Source: Schistocerca nitens (lineage: Eukaryota > Arthropoda > Insecta > Orthoptera > Acrididae). From it: a DNA stretch of 64,000 bases. Location: NCBI RefSeq assembly GCF_023898315.1, contig NC_064615.1, positions 735,737,450 through 735,801,449 of the forward strand. The letters run 5' to 3'. The notes beneath the pieces are model-generated. The model saw only the letters and a program-made list of their open reading frames with translations. It made no database searches and was not told the DNA's origin. Both the position numbers and the translations under genes were made by a program. Position 1 is the first letter of the stretch; every line of letters starts with the position of its first letter. Shown one piece after another: positions 12,067 through 23,517 of this stretch.

Positions 12067-13282
12067 ATGCCTCGTGTAAGGAGGAGAAATGCGTAGTATC
12101 ACGTTTCCGACTTTGATAAAGGTCGGATTGAAGCCTATCGCGATTGTGGTTTATCGTATCGCGACATTTCTGCTCGCGTTGATCGAGATCCAATGACTGT
12201 TAGCAGAATATGGAATCGGTTGGTTCAGGAGTGTAATACGGAACACCGTGCTGGATCACTAGCAGTCGACATGACAGGCATCTTATTCGCATGGCTGTAA
12301 CGGATCGTGCAGCCACGTCTCGATCCCTGAGTTAACGGATGGGGACGTTTGCAAGACAACAACCATCTGCACGAACAGTTCGACGACGTTTGCAGCAGCA
12401 TGAACTATCAGATCGGAGATCATGGGTGCGCCGACCGGTGTGGCCGAGCGGATCTAGGCGCTACAGTCTTGAACCGCGCGACCGCTACATTCGCAGGTTC
12501 GAATCCTGCCTCGGTCATGCATGTGTGTGATGCCTTAGTTATGTTTAAGTAGTTCTAAGTTCTAGGGGACTGAGGACCTCAGACGTTGAGTCCCATAGTG
12601 CTCAGAGTTTGAACCATGGCTGCGGTTACCCTTGACGCTGAAACACAGACAGGAGCGCCTTCGATGTGGTACTCAATGACGAACCTGGGTGCACCAATGG
12701 CAAAACGTCATTTATTCGGATGAACCCAGGTTCTGTTCACAGCATCATGATGGTCGCGGCGGTGTTTGGTGACATCGCGGTGAACGCAGATTGGAAGCGT
12801 GTATTCGTTATCGCCACACTGGCGTATCACCCGGCGTGATGGTAAGGCGTGCCATTGGTTACACGTCTCGGTCACCTCTTGTTCGCATTGACGGCACTTT
12901 GAACAGTGGACGTTACATCTCAGATGTGTTACGACCCGTGGCTCTATCCTTCATTCGATACCTGCGACACCCTACATTTCAGCAGGATAATGCACGACCG
13001 CATGTTGCAGGTCCTGTACGGGCCCCTCTGGATACAGAAAATGTTCGACTGCTGCTCTGGCCAGCACATTCTCCAGATCTCTCACCAATTGAAAACGTCT
13101 GGTCAATGGTGGCCGAGCAACTGGCTCGTCACAATACGCCAGTCACTACTCTTGATGAACTCGTATCGGTTGAAGCTGCATGGGAAGCTGTACCTGTACA
13201 CGCCATCCAAGCTCTGTTTGACTGAATGCCCAGGCGTATCAAGGCCTTTATTACGGCCAGAGGAGGTTGTTCTGGGTACTGA
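12067..13282 (+). pseudogene. Tc1-like transposase, interrupted by a SINE
   Basis: Same gene as at 8722-9757. The N-terminal part (RRNA...FDKGRIEAYRDCGL) is followed by MGTFARQQPSARTVRRRLQQ and then by the SINE. After the SINE the DDE core resumes. The longest clean piece, 12791-13225, contains PTFQQDNARPHVAG, then LLWPAHSPDLSPIENVWSMV. The second Asp and Glu are separated by 34 residues (DD34E). Further frameshifts flank this piece. The C-terminus ends near GGCSGY before TGA at 13280. Confidence 0.88.
12431..12614 (+). repeat. SINE (head type 1) nested in Tc1 copy 2
   Basis: A tRNA-like head with A box TGGCCGAGCGG and B box GGTTCGAATCC is joined to the usual tail ending in TTTGAAC. The flanks are a 10-base duplication with one mismatch, CATGGGTGCG (12421-12430) and CATGGCTGCG (12615-12624). 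The uninterrupted sister copy at about 9086-9103 shows the empty site. Confidence 0.92.
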
Positions 13283-13520
13283 TTTCTCAGGATCTATGCA
13301 CCCACATTGCGTGAAAATGTAATCACATGTCAGTTCTAGTATAATATACTTGTCCAATGAAGATCCCCGTTATCATCTGCTTGGTGTAGTTATTTCAATG
13401 GCCAGTAGTGTATATCTGAAAGCTGCCTATTCAATGTTCAGTCCAGTGGCATAAGAGTGGTGTCCTTAGCTCCATTATGAAGATGCAGATCAGGTTTGCT
13501 TTAGATACGCTAACGGTCAT

Positions 13521-15810
13521 GAGGGCTCCCTTTGAGATTGTGTGTGGTAAAAGGTATCAGATAGACTATATAATGGTAAGACAGAGATTTAGGAACCAGG
13601 TTTTAAATTGTAACAAATTTCCAGGGGCAGATGTGGACTGACCACAATCAATAGGTTATGAATTGTAGATTAAAGCTGAAGACATTGCAAACAGGTGGGA
13701 ATTTAAGGAGATGGGACCTGGATAAACTGACTAAACTAGAGGTTGTACAGAGTTTCGGTGAGAGCATAAGGGAACAATTGAAAGGAATGGGGGAAAGAAA
13801 TACAGTAGAAGAAGAATGGGTAGCTCTGAGGTATGAAGTAGTGAAGGCAGCAGAGGAACAAGTAGGTAAAAAGACGTGGGCTAGTAGAAACCCTTGGGTA
13901 ACGGAAGAAATATTGAATTTAATTGATGAAAGGACAAAATATAAAAATGCAGTAAATGAAGCAGGCAAAAAGGAATACAAACGTCTCAAAAATGAGATCG
14001 ACAGGAAGTGCAAAATGGCTAAGCAGGCATGGCTAGAGGACAAATGTAAGGATGTAGAGGCTTATCTCACTAGGGGTAAGATAGATACAGCCTACGGGAA
14101 AATTAAAGAGACCTTTGGAGAAAAGAGAGCCACTTGTATGAATATCAAGAGCTCAGATGGAAACCCAGTTCTAAGCAAAGAGGGGAAAGCAGAAGGGTGG
14201 AAGGAGTATATAGAGGGTCTATACAAGGGCGATGTACTTGAGGACAATATTATGGAAATGGAAGAGGATGTAGATGAAGATGAAATGGGAGATATACTGC
14301 GTGAAGAGTTTGATAGAGCACTGAAAGACCTGAGTCGAAACAAGGCCCCGGGAGTAGACAACATTCCATTAGAACTACTGATGGCCTTGGGAGAGCCAGT
14401 CCTGACAAAATTCTACCATCTGGTGAGCAAGATGTACGAGACAGGCGAAATACCCTCAGACTTCAAGAAGAATATAATAATTCCAATCTCAAAGAAAGCA
14501 GGTGTTGACAGATGTGAAAATTACTGAACTATCAGTTTAATAAGTCACAGCTGCAAAATACTAACGCGAATTATTTACAGACGAATGGAAAAGCTGGTAG
14601 AAGCCGACCTCGGGGGAGATCAGTTTGGATTCCGTAGAAATGTTGGAACACGTGAGGCAATACTGGCCTTACAACTTATCTCAGAAGAAAGATTAAGGAA
14701 AGGCAAACCTACGTTTCTAGCATTTGTAGACTTAGAGAAAGCTTTTGACCATGTTGACTGGAATACTCTCTTTCAAATTCTAAAGGTGGCAGGCGTAAAA
14801 TACAGGGAGCGAAAGGCTATTTATAATTTGTACAGAAACCAGATGGCACTTATAAGAGTCGAGGAGCATGAAAGGGAAGCAGTGGTTGGGAAGGGAGTGA
14901 GACAGGGTTGTAGCCTCTCCCCGATGTTATTCAATCTGTATATTGAGCAAGCAGTAAAGGAAACAAAATAAAAATTCGGGTTAGGTATTAAAATCCAGGG
15001 AGAAGAAATAAAAACTTTGAGGTTCGCCGTTGACATTGTAATTCTGTCAGAGACAGCAAAGGACTTGGGAGAGCAGTTGAACGGAACGGACAGTGTCTTG
15101 AAAGGAGGGTATAAGTTGAACATCAACAAAAGCAAAATGAGGATAATGGAATGTAGTCGAGATAACTCGGGTGATGCTGAGGGAATTAGATTAGGAAATG
15201 AGACACTTAAAGTAGTAAAGGAGTTTTGCTATTTGGGGAGCAAAATAACATGATGGTCGAAGTAGAGAGGATATAATATGTAGACTGGCAATGGCAAGGA
15301 AAGCGTTTCTGAAGAAGAGAAATTTGTTAACATCGAGTATAGATTTAAATGTCAGGAAGTCGTTCATGAAAGTATTTGTATGTAGTGTAGCCATCTATGG
15401 AAGTGAAACATGGACAATAAATAGATTCGACAAGAAGAGAATAGGAGCTTCCGAAATGTGGTGCTACAGAAGATTGTTGAAGATTAGGTGGGTAGATCAC
15501 GTGACTAATGAGGAGGTATTGAATAGAATTGGGGAGAAGAGACGTTCGTGGCACAACTTGACTAGAAGAAGGGATCGGTTGGTAGGACATGTCCTGAGGC
15601 ATCAGGGGATCACAAATTTGGCACTGGAGGGCAGCGTGGAAGGAAAAAATCGTAGAGGGAGACCAAGAGATGAATACACTAAGCAGATTCAGAAGGATGT
15701 AGGTTGCAGTAGGTACTGGGAGATGAAGGAGATTCCACAGGATAGATTAGCATGGAGTGTTGCATCAAACCAGTCTCAGGACTGAAGACCACAAGAGCAA
15801 TAACAATTTG
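13521..15810 (+). mobile_element. LINE A: 5'-truncated non-LTR retrotransposon
   Basis: Holds the end of an apurinic-type endonuclease, a full reverse transcriptase and a C-terminal domain in one orientation, then a short 3' end near 15810. It abuts a Tc1-type remnant on its left. Boundaries are approximate because no target-site duplication was found. Confidence 0.85.
13535..15785 (+). pseudogene. LINE A endonuclease/reverse transcriptase, inactivated
   Basis: About 13540-13660 reads RYQIDYIMVRQRFRNQ, the end of an endonuclease domain of the exonuclease-endonuclease-phosphatase fold. From 13658 a linker and reverse transcriptase follow: KAPGVDNIPLELL, IIIPISKKAG, FGFRRNVGTREAI, FVDLEKAFDHVDW, GVRQGCSLSPMLF and a FAVD box where the family has FADD, so one catalytic Asp is lost. 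The C-terminal part (15291-15785) has the pattern YGSETWTINRFDKKRI, MWCYRRLLKI, NEEVL, RRDRLVGHVLRH and GRPRDEY. In-frame stops occur at 14525, 14969 and 15251, with a frameshift before 15291. The general type is found in RTE-like or related insect LINEs; the clade is not settled here. Confidence 0.85.
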
Positions 15811-15854
15811 ATTTTAGTCAAGAATACCTTTACGACGATGAAGATACCTTCAGC

Positions 15855-16800
15855 ACGTCACTGAGTTTTAAAGAGGTCGTGTAATAGGGCTACGAGAAGC
15901 TGAATGCTCCTTCTTCGATACTGCAGAAAGACTTGACATAAATGTAAAAAATGCACACAAATGCTGGCAGCGGTGGTCACGGGAACGTACGGTCTCTAGA
16001 AGACTGGACTCCTGGCGGCCTCGTGGCACTACCGAGAGGGAAGACCATCGTGTTCAGTGTGTGGCTTTGGCGCATCGTACTGCATCTGCAGCAGAAATTT
16101 GAGCAGCATCTGACACCACAGTGGCAAGACGAACTGTTACAAATCGGATACTTTGAAGGCTCCGAGCCAGACACCCTGTAGCGTGTATTCCACTGAACCT
16201 AAAGCACCGCCAGTTGCGACTTCAATGGTGTCAAACGAGAGTTCTTTGGATGGTAGGGTGGACGTTTGTTGTGTTTTGACACGAAAGCTGATGCCGGTTA
16301 CGGATGAAGTCGTGCAACCCAGTCTGTCTGTATGTTTGAAGCTCTGTACCTACACTTGAAGTTACGGCCTGTTTCGCATGATAGCAGGAGCAATCTCGTC
16401 GTATCCCACGCATCCTGAATTCAAATTTGTTCGTCAGTCTAGTGATTAACCAGTAGTGTTTCCATTAATGAACAGCATTCCACAGGGTGCTTTCCAACAG
16501 GATAACGCTCTTCCATATACTGCTGTTGTAACCTAACATACTCTGCAGTGTGTCGACATGTTGCCTGGGCCTACTCGATTTCGAGATCTGTCTCCAGTGA
16601 AGTACAAATGGGACACCATCGAACGACAACTCCAGCGTCATCGACAACCAGCATTAAGCGTCCCAGTACTGACCGACCCAGTGCAACAGGCTTTTTAACT
16701 GCATCCCACAAACTGACATCCGACACCTGTACAACACAATGCACTCATGTTTCCATGGCTGTATTTAACATTCTGGCGTCTACATTGGTTGTTAATATAC
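15855..16800 (+). pseudogene. Tc1-like transposase relic, family c
   Basis: Frame-hopping reading gives an N-terminal part (CWQRWSRERTVSRRLDSW, then RPRGTTEREDHRVQC, then AHRTASAAEI), a middle part and a core with QQDNALPYTA, then CVDMLPGPTRFRDLSPVKY. The acidic residue expected after SPxxxPxE is replaced (PVKY), besides many stops. A - strand fragment of the same family lies at 34020-34300, with shared sequence such as GAGGTCGTGTAATAG. Element ends could not be defined. Confidence 0.75.
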
Positions 16801-16959
16801 CAGCATTACACATTTTCAATCACTTATCTCGCGTCTTCATTAATCTACGATCTTGCAATCTTAATTATTTAAATCTTTTACCTACACAAATGTATTCTCA
16901 AAATTTGAACTCTCTACATTCATCATTTTTGTGTTGCGATTTCTTTTGCATCATTGTAT

Positions 16960-17139
16960 CTAGGCGCGCAGTCCGGAACCGCGCGACAGCTACGGTCGCA
17001 AGTTCGAATCCTGCCTCGGGCATGGATGTGTGTGATGTCTTTAGGTTCGTTAGGTTTAAGTAGTTCTACGTTCTAGGGGACTGATGACCACAGATGTTAA
17101 GTCCCATAGTGCTCAGAGCCATTTGAACCATTTTTGAGC
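16960..17139 (+). repeat. SINE (head type 1), 5' truncated
   Basis: Starts inside the tRNA-like head, after the A box, so the internal polymerase III promoter is incomplete. The B box is changed to AGTTCGAATCC. The tail is normal. The flanking 11-base duplication CATCATTGTAT (16949-16959 and 17140-17150) shows that truncation happened at insertion. Confidence 0.9.
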
Positions 17140-17150
17140 CATCATTGTAT

Positions 17151-17935
17151 TTCTTAATACACCTGACCGATTTGAGTACATGAAAGAATGAAACGTAATT
17201 TATAATACATCTTTAAACGTGTGTAATATGTCACCTAGTTGTACAAAACGGAAACACCAACTGGCATCAAGTAAAAATCGAGGTGAGCTGATTTGTTAGA
17301 AGCACTTTGACTAACGGTTTCAGTATCTATTGTTCAGATAATGCATTCCAGCACTGAATTTCCGAGTGGGAATTTGTACATAGACGTAGTGTTCAGTAAT
17401 GACAAAAAAAAATCATATCCATTGGTACACACTCAAATACTGTGCTAAGGAAGGATCACTTAAGCGAACTGCCGGAAGCGCTCCTTCCTCTAATATTCCT
17501 CTAATACACTCATAAAAATTATCCTCGTGAAAGACAACGTTTTATCCATAGTAATTACGTAACAGATAATTTCAGAAGTTCACTGAATAGTTTTGGGTAC
17601 AATCTCATTTCCATTTCCATAAGACCCCGCAAACGAACTTACAGTGATTGGTGGAAGGCACGTCAGACATCATACAGTTCTTAGTTTGTCGTATATGATC
17701 TCTCCACATGAGACACCCTATAAGAGTCTGATAATGAATAACAATTTTTGTACGTACATTTCCTTTAATTACAGGCTTATACGAATAATTTGACAACAGG
17801 TGTTGAGACATGATCTGTGCCTCATTACATGCGGATACCTTCACACTAAAAACGGTCCAAATGTTTCAGGAGTGGCAGGACTCTCTTTAACATCAGGAAA
17901 CATATTCATAAAATCAGATCACTACTGGTGTCAAT
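17151..17935. other. Intron, no recognised feature
   Basis: AT-rich. A short minus-strand open frame at 17605-17844 has no known motif. Confidence 0.45.
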
Positions 17936-17940
17936 TTCAG

Positions 17941-18910
17941 TAATGTATACAGGGCGTTCGGATATTCCCATTACAAACTTCTAGAGCTTGTAGAGGGGAT
18001 CGAGTAGATGATATTTTGAATAGAGCGTTGTATTAGGCAAACGCACTGGTCATAAAGAGATGCTCCTCGGCCTAAACAATGCTCTCTAAAGTGAACACTT
18101 AATCGTGCTTGCGCATGAACACTGAAATGTTGGAACCAGTGAGTTTTGCAGGTAGCACTCTGCACTTTGCCAAACAGATCCGGAAATGTTACATGCTCGT
18201 ATAGCAATCGCATGTGGATACGCATATTTTTTATGTTGAGGGAGGCGGCGGTTCGTTAGTCATCTGAGGGGCTAATGCGAGCTGCGACGACCTCAACCCT
18301 GCGCCGATTTCTTCATCTCAGACCAGCACTTAATACTCACCGTCCGTCGTTACTTGTTAGATATATTCCGGTCCTCTGTCTTCCCCTACAGTTTTTGCCC
18401 TCTGCGTCTCTCCCTATTGCCATGAATGTTCTTCCCTGATGTCATAAGTAAGTATGCCGTTCTGTCGCTCCTTATCACTATATTCCACACATTTCCCTCC
18501 TCTCCGATTATCGTACATGCCTCCAAATTTCTTATCTTATTTGTCTACCTAATTTTCAGCATTCCTTGCTTTACGCCCTTTTTAAACCGAGCACTTCGTT
18601 CTTGATCTTCCAGTCTTATTTTTCCCTCTTGCTTGGTACACATTGTGTATAACCCGTCTTTCCTTACCCCTTACCCCTGTTTTTCTAAGAATTTCGAATT
18701 TCTTTCAACATTGTACACTGTAGTGCGCTTTTCCCACGTCGACAAATCCAATGAACGTGTTTCGATTTTTTTTTCAGTCTAGCTTCCATTATCAACCCTG
18801 CCTTACACCGTTTCTTATCAGAGCGCCTCTTTCTTGATCTTCCGTTCCTAGTCCCATACGTAGCCATTCCCTGTGTTAAAATAAGCAGCATGTAAGAAAG
18901 AGATTCGACT
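17941..18910. repeat. Probable interspersed repeat, pyrimidine-rich
   Basis: Begins with ACAGGGCGTTCGGATATTCC, a style of start seen in arthropod DNA elements (ACAGGGTGT...). From 18280 on it is C/T-rich, with a diverged internal duplication: CTTCGTTCTTGATCTTCC near 18593 and CTCTTTCTTGATCTTCC near 18827. No coding potential is convincing. Confidence 0.35.
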
Positions 18911-18923
18911 GAGAACATTTGTG

Positions 18924-19123
18924 CCGGCCGTTGTGGCCGAGTGGTTCTAGGCGCCTCAGTCTGGAATCGCGCGACCGCTACGGTCGCAGGTTCGAATCCT
19001 GCCTCGGGCACGGATGTGTGTGCTGTCCTTAGGTTAGTTAGGTTTAAGTAGTTCTAAGTACTAGGGGACTGATGACCACGGATGTTAAGTCCCATAGTGC
19101 TCAGAGCCATTTGAACCATTTTT
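18924..19123 (+). repeat. SINE (head type 1), full length
   Basis: Head with A box TGGCCGAGTGG and B box GGTTCGAATCC, followed by the common tail. A perfect 13-base duplication GAGAACATTTGTG lies at 18911-18923 and 19124-19136. The perfect duplication suggests a fairly recent insertion. Confidence 0.94.
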
Positions 19124-19430
19124 GAGAACATTTGTGTGGAAGTTAGCTCCTGTTTAAGCTGTCGTGTCTTCACGTGTGAATTCCTTGCAACAGAAATGAG
19201 GACAGTTACTTCGGTGTCTTCATCTGCGCGAGTGCTACGACAATTACGTTGCCTCCGATTGAAGCTTCCCGTTTACCGAAGTTTCACAAGACGGTAAAAC
19301 ATCGGTTGGGAAGGTGGGTTCTTATTAGGATGTCGTTCTCTGTAGAGTTGATCTGCCTGAGTAGCATTTCGCCTGCCTTCAGCCGTTATAAAGGGAAAGT
19401 AATTATGATGAAGAACTTTTTTTATTGGAT

Positions 19431-19507
19431 ATAATATATCATTTGAAAGTACTACTTTACTGTAATACATATTCTCAAAATGTAAATAAGAAAACATTTC
19501 TGCAGTT
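19431..19507 (+). repeat. Direct repeat, left copy
   Basis: About 77 bases, starting ATAATATATCATTTGAAAGT and ending near CTGCAGT. It is repeated with few changes at 20550-20627. The two copies bracket LINE fragment B. Confidence 0.85.
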
Positions 19508-19529
19508 GACATGGCTTGACTTAATTCCT

Positions 19530-20548
19530 TTTACTCCGACGTGGAGCATAGGGAACATATTAGAACTCTTCGTCTGACTCTGTTCGTTGCCATCTTCTTG
19601 ATGTTACTCCTGGAGTGGCCGACGGCTGCCACCTCAGCTTCAACAGTACCGCGCCAGGTCTGCCTCTCCTCTTTGCTCCCTGTGGGTTCCATTCTAAAGT
19701 CTGCTTTGGAATATGTTGCGGGTCTCTTCTCAGGGTGTGTCCAATCCATCTCCACTTCCTTTCTTTTACGGTTATCTCGGCTTCCCGTTGTTGGGTGCCT
19801 TGCCGTAGTTCTTTTTTGAGGTAACATTTGTCCATCATACTCCCAGCATCGTCCTGAAACATTTGTTGATGAAGGTTTGTACTCTTGTTTTAATTTGTGC
19901 TGCCACCTTCCACGTTTCACGCCCGTAAAAGAGAACAGATTTTACATTTGGGTCAAAGATTTTAAGCTTTACCTTCAACAATATTTCACGAGATGTCCAA
20001 ACTGGTCGCAGCTGGGCAAAGGCCCCTTTTGCCTTTTTCATCCTACTTTCGAAGTCTTCCGTCGCCCCTACATGTTTGGAAACAATACTTCCCAGATAAC
20101 AAAAGCTCTCCACTTGCTCGATCTCCTCTTCTTTCACGGCTAGTTCATTATTGTCCTTACTGTTCATCCTAAGCTCTTTAGTCTAAACCGTGTTTATTTT
20201 TATCCAACTCTCTGAGCTACTGTTTCCTATTCCTTGAGCTTCTCACTCAAATTCTTGAAACTGTGGGACAGAAGGCAGATGTAGTTCGCAAAGTCCAGGT
20301 CCTCCAGGCGATCATAGAGTAAACTGTATGCCTGTCCTTTCCTCTCGGGTTACCCTCTTCATGACACCATCCAATATCAGTGGTGAAAGCAAACAATTCT
20401 GCCTTACTCCAGAATTTAAAATGAATGCTTCTGAGAGATTTCCACCATGTTTCACCTGGCAAGTATATTCTCTGTACATCATCTTCACGATACTGATGAT
20501 CTTTGGAGGAACTCCATAACTCTGCACCCTATCAAAGGCTTTTACAAA
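19530..20548 (-). pseudogene. LINE B reverse transcriptase, 3' fragment
   Basis: On the minus strand the reading starts MQSYGVPPKIISIVKMMYRE, then VKHGGNLSEAF and SGVRQNCLLSPLI (motif around the PQG/RQG loop). It then passes, with frameshifts, to DLDFANYICLLSH, where the FADD/YADD box is changed to FANY, so it is catalytically dead. The C-terminal part reads VESFCYLGSIVSKHVGA, VKLKIFDPNVKSVLFYG and WRWIGHTLRRD. This is a different lineage from LINE A, of the kind found widely in invertebrates. The element is truncated at both ends. Confidence 0.8.
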
Positions 20549-20549
20549 G

Positions 20550-20627
20550 TATATAATATATCATTTAAAAGTACTACTTTGCTGTAATACATATACCCAA
20601 ACTGTAACTAAGAAAACATTACTGCAG
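20550..20627 (+). repeat. Direct repeat, right copy
   Basis: Second copy of the repeat at 19431-19507, beginning ATAATATATCATTTAAAAGT. It lies directly beside the LINE B fragment. Confidence 0.85.
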
Positions 20628-20780
20628 TCGCCGTTATGCGTTAATAACTTTGTTCGGTACTACTTTTCTAACGATATTCTTAATATTTCTGCAAAGCGCT
20701 TTACTTTCCCTCAAGCTAATACAACCTTGGCAGTTTATCTGTATTATCTAGAAAACAATCAACAACATAAAGTTCTGCCA
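20628..20780 (+). repeat. Duplicated 150 bp block, first copy
   Basis: Starts CGCCGTTATGCGTTAATAAC and ends near CAACAACATAAAGT. Repeated at 21313-21464 with about seven differences by eye. Confidence 0.88.
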
Positions 20781-21312
20781 ACGCACATTCCCCACGGGTA
20801 GTAACATTTCTACCTTCTCTTAGTTGGTGTATGTTGTGCTCATACACACGTTCATCTGAAGATAGTTGACTGAATCACCAGTGTGCATATTCCTTGCGAT
20901 TCCGTTTGTTTACTGTCTCCTGTAGAAAGCGGACGAGTTACGTGCCCAGTACCTGAACTGTTTGTTAGTAAAGGAGAATGTGTTAGTAAAGGAGAACCGA
21001 AGTCAATTTTGTGTTACGTTCTTAATAAATCATGTTAAATTGAAGCATACACTGTGAAGTTTTTTTGGACAGGTGTTGAGGACAGGAAGTGGACTACCGA
21101 AAAAATATGAGTTCTATTTAAAAAGAGACTTGTCGCCGTTCATATCATCGCAACAAATAAAGTTACAAAAAAGGCTGCCATGCTGGTTAATGTCACATTG
21201 GTAACCAAATAACATTTGTATAATACATTCTTTGTTTAGCTTCGGGACAAAAAGTTATTGGCTGTGGTCAAGATAAATGGGACAACATGTGTATGTGCCA
21301 TTAAGACTCCAG
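20781..21312. other. Intron between duplicated blocks
   Basis: No recognised gene. A short tandem (GTTAGTAAAGGAGAA twice near 20964-20996) is visible. Confidence 0.45.
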
Positions 21313-21464
21313 CGTCGCCGTTATGCGTTAATAATTTTGTTCGGTACTACTTTTCTAACGATATTCTTAACATTTCTGCAAAGCGCTTTACGTTCCCTCA
21401 AGCTAATGCAACCTTGGCAATTTATCTGTATTATCTAGAAAACAATCAACAACATAAAGTAGTG
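21313..21464 (+). repeat. Duplicated 150 bp block, second copy
   Basis: Near-identical to 20628-20780 in direct orientation, about 685 bases downstream. Confidence 0.88.
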
Positions 21465-21721
21465 GAAGTCAGAGAAACATGTATCCATGGCATACAGGAA
21501 GTAATCGACAATGGTTTACAATGCACCGTAGTGGTCCATCAAGTGGGAAACTATTTCACACTGGCCTAAAACAAAACAAAAAAGCTACAGTGCATATGCA
21601 ACGACGTAATTTTCAATATTCTCTCGCTCCCTTCGCAAAAAAAATTATTACTAGACCAAAAATGAATAGGGCTATTTCAGTAGGAAATGCAATATTGTTT
21701 AATTTTTTTACCATCATATTT

Positions 21722-21927
21722 GGCCGGCTGGGGTGGCCGAGCGGTTCTAGGCGCTACAGTCTGTAACCGCGCCACCACTACGGTCGCAGGTTCGAATCCT
21801 GCCTTAGGCATGGATGTGTGTGATGTCCTTAGGTTAGTTAGGTTTAAGTAGTTCTAAGTTCTAGGGGACTGATGGCCTCAGAAGTTAAGTCCCATAGTGC
21901 TCACAGCCATTTGAACCATTTTCAAAT
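21722..21927 (+). repeat. SINE (head type 1), full length
   Basis: Head with A box TGGCCGAGCGG and B box GGTTCGAATCC, plus the standard tail. The likely duplication is ATCATATTT (21713-21721) and ATGATATTT (21928-21936), 9 bases with one mismatch. Confidence 0.88.
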
Positions 21928-22004
21928 ATGATATTTTTTCGCTGGAGGGCGCGGTTTTCTTCAAGGTATTCAAGGCGACGTACAAAGACGAGTTTAAAAT
22001 GCAG

Positions 22005-22005
22005 A

Positions 22006-22032
<27 letters not shown>
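22005..22032. repeat. (AC)n microsatellite
   Basis: Fourteen AC units directly downstream of a SINE. Confidence 0.95.
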
Positions 22033-22036
<4 letters not shown>

Positions 22037-22285
22037 TCCCCACCGGCCAGCTTATTTAGTACGTTGCACATGGCACTCCCTCCTAGCACTGTACAAAAAT
22101 CTTTGACTATATGAATTGTTTCCCATATTCGAAATTTTTTGGCCTTAACTGACAGAACTATATCGCCACAGGCTTATTCGGGCATTTAAAAGTTATAAAA
22201 CTGACGTCTGCTTAAATTTTAGCTACCTCACAATTTTTTGAATTTTAACAGCATAAAACTAACAATTAAATCGTTTTGTTTGTGT

Positions 22286-22486
22286 TCAAATGGTTCAAAT
22301 GGCTCTGAGCACTATGGGACTCAACTGCTGTGGTCATAAGTCCCCTAGAACTTAGAACTACTTAAACCTAACTAACCTAAGGACATCACACACATCCATG
22401 CCCGAGGCAGGATTCGAACCTGCGACCGTAGCGGTCGTGCGGTTCCAGACTGTAGCGCCTTTAACTGCTCGGCCACTTCGGCCGGC
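22286..22486 (-). repeat. SINE (head type 1), full length, antisense
   Basis: Reverse orientation: the tail starts near 22286 and the tRNA-like head ends GGCCGGC at 22486. The perfect B box (complement GGATTCGAACC) is at about 22411. A perfect 12-base duplication TTTTGTTTGTGT lies at 22274-22285 and 22487-22498. It is the only main-family SINE antisense to esterase A. Confidence 0.94.
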
Positions 22487-22733
22487 TTTTGTTTGTGTGA
22501 TTTTCTTACTATATAACGACTGAGTTTGTAAGGATAAAGTTTAATGGAATTGTATACGTAATTAGCTTCTGCATAAAGCTTAAAATTTATGGGATTCATT
22601 TCCAGTCACAACCCGGCTCTGTAAATCTCTTCAGATAAATCATTTCTGTAACTGACTTCTTCGTTTCAGTGTGGTTTGCTTTATTATCAGAGTTGAGACA
22701 GGATTCTACAATATTCGGTGTCTTTTATGACAG

Positions 22734-22915
22734 GGGGTGGTATATTATCCACTGGATCACAAATAAGCAACCTGAACAAGAACTTTGACGAGATTGTGGG
22801 GTGCGATCTACGACTTCCGACGAGGGAAGAACGGCTCGAAGGTGCTGCTTCCGTCAAAGAGTTCTACTACAACGGCAGCGACATCACACTGACGGATAAC
22901 TACACCACCGCTCTA
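22734..22915 (+). CDS. Carboxylesterase A, fourth visible exon
   Basis: Acceptor AG at 22732-22733; the first two bases complete an Arg codon begun at 11308. The exon reads GGILSTGSQISNLNKNF, then LRLPTREERLEGAASVKE, then GSDITLTDNYTTAL, and ends in phase 0 at the consensus donor GTAAGT (22916). The segment corresponds to the variable region between the acidic residue and the conserved SD-xF/histidine block of the family, so individual residues are poorly conserved. The phase agreement on both sides, plus the open frame, supports it. The intron before it is 11.4 kb and holds most of the transposons described above. Confidence 0.85.
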
Positions 22916-23084
22916 GTAAGTAGGAAGAAATAAAGCTAACAGGTGTAAATCACTGCCGTTAAACAATTATAGAGATACTTGGACTCCTCATGTTACATTG
23001 AGTCTCTAGTGTTCAACCCTGAGGTTGATCTGCAGCAGTACCTCATTCCCCTCTTGTGCCTGCTTTCTTCTTTATTCTATGCTT

Positions 23085-23350
23085 GTAGAGCAACCAACAT
23101 AATTCATAATCTGATTCATATATGACATTCTTGGTCGTCCCAGGCGCTTGTCCCAGTAGCTCCTTATGCCATTGTTCCAGTAATATTGCTGTGTGTTAAA
23201 ATGTGTCCCACGTGTTTGTCTCTTCTTGTTTGGATGTGCCTCCACAGATGTCTGGTTTCCTGCACTCTCCTGAGCTTCTCTTCATTAGTATGTCTCACCA
23301 GCTGATCATCATCCTTCTGTAGCACTAAATCCCCAGGTCTTCTAGCCATC
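23085..23350 (-). pseudogene. LINE C-terminal fragment
   Basis: Minus-strand frame 23164-23349 reads RHTNEEKLRRVQETRHL, then RRDKHVGHILTHSNI. It matches the C-terminal pattern NEEVL.R.GE...RRDKLVGH.LRH seen in LINE A. Only this terminal piece remains. Confidence 0.65.
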
Positions 23351-23517
23351 CTCTCCCTTGTTTCGCTATTGTCCTTGATGTAGTAAGTTCTTCCTTAAAT
23401 TATATGCAATTTTAGCCTGCTGTATTCCGCTAACAATATATTTCTGGCTTCAACCATCCCTAGGTAACACCGTCGTAAACTCGAAAGTCAGTGACCACAT
23501 TGCAAACAGGAAAGTTT

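Larger units (their letters stand above)
11836..13410 (+). mobile_element. Tc1-like DNA transposon, family a, copy 2
   Basis: Terminal inverted repeats (CACTACTGGCCATTAAAAT... at 11836, complement ending at 13410) are flanked by TA on both sides (11834-11835, 13411-13412). The body is closely similar to the copy at 8494-9892 but carries a SINE at 12431-12614, giving a nested insertion. Confidence 0.92.
11759..13520. mobile_element. Remnant of another transposon split by Tc1 copy 2
   Basis: The flanks of the Tc1 copy (11759-11835 and 13411-13520) look like the two halves of one older repeat. The left half starts CACTGACGAAATAAAATCGC, which resembles a Tc1-type terminus. The split falls at TA. 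That the halves belong together is inference from my recollection of similar orthopteran repeats; the sequence alone only shows the TA junctions. Confidence 0.4.
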
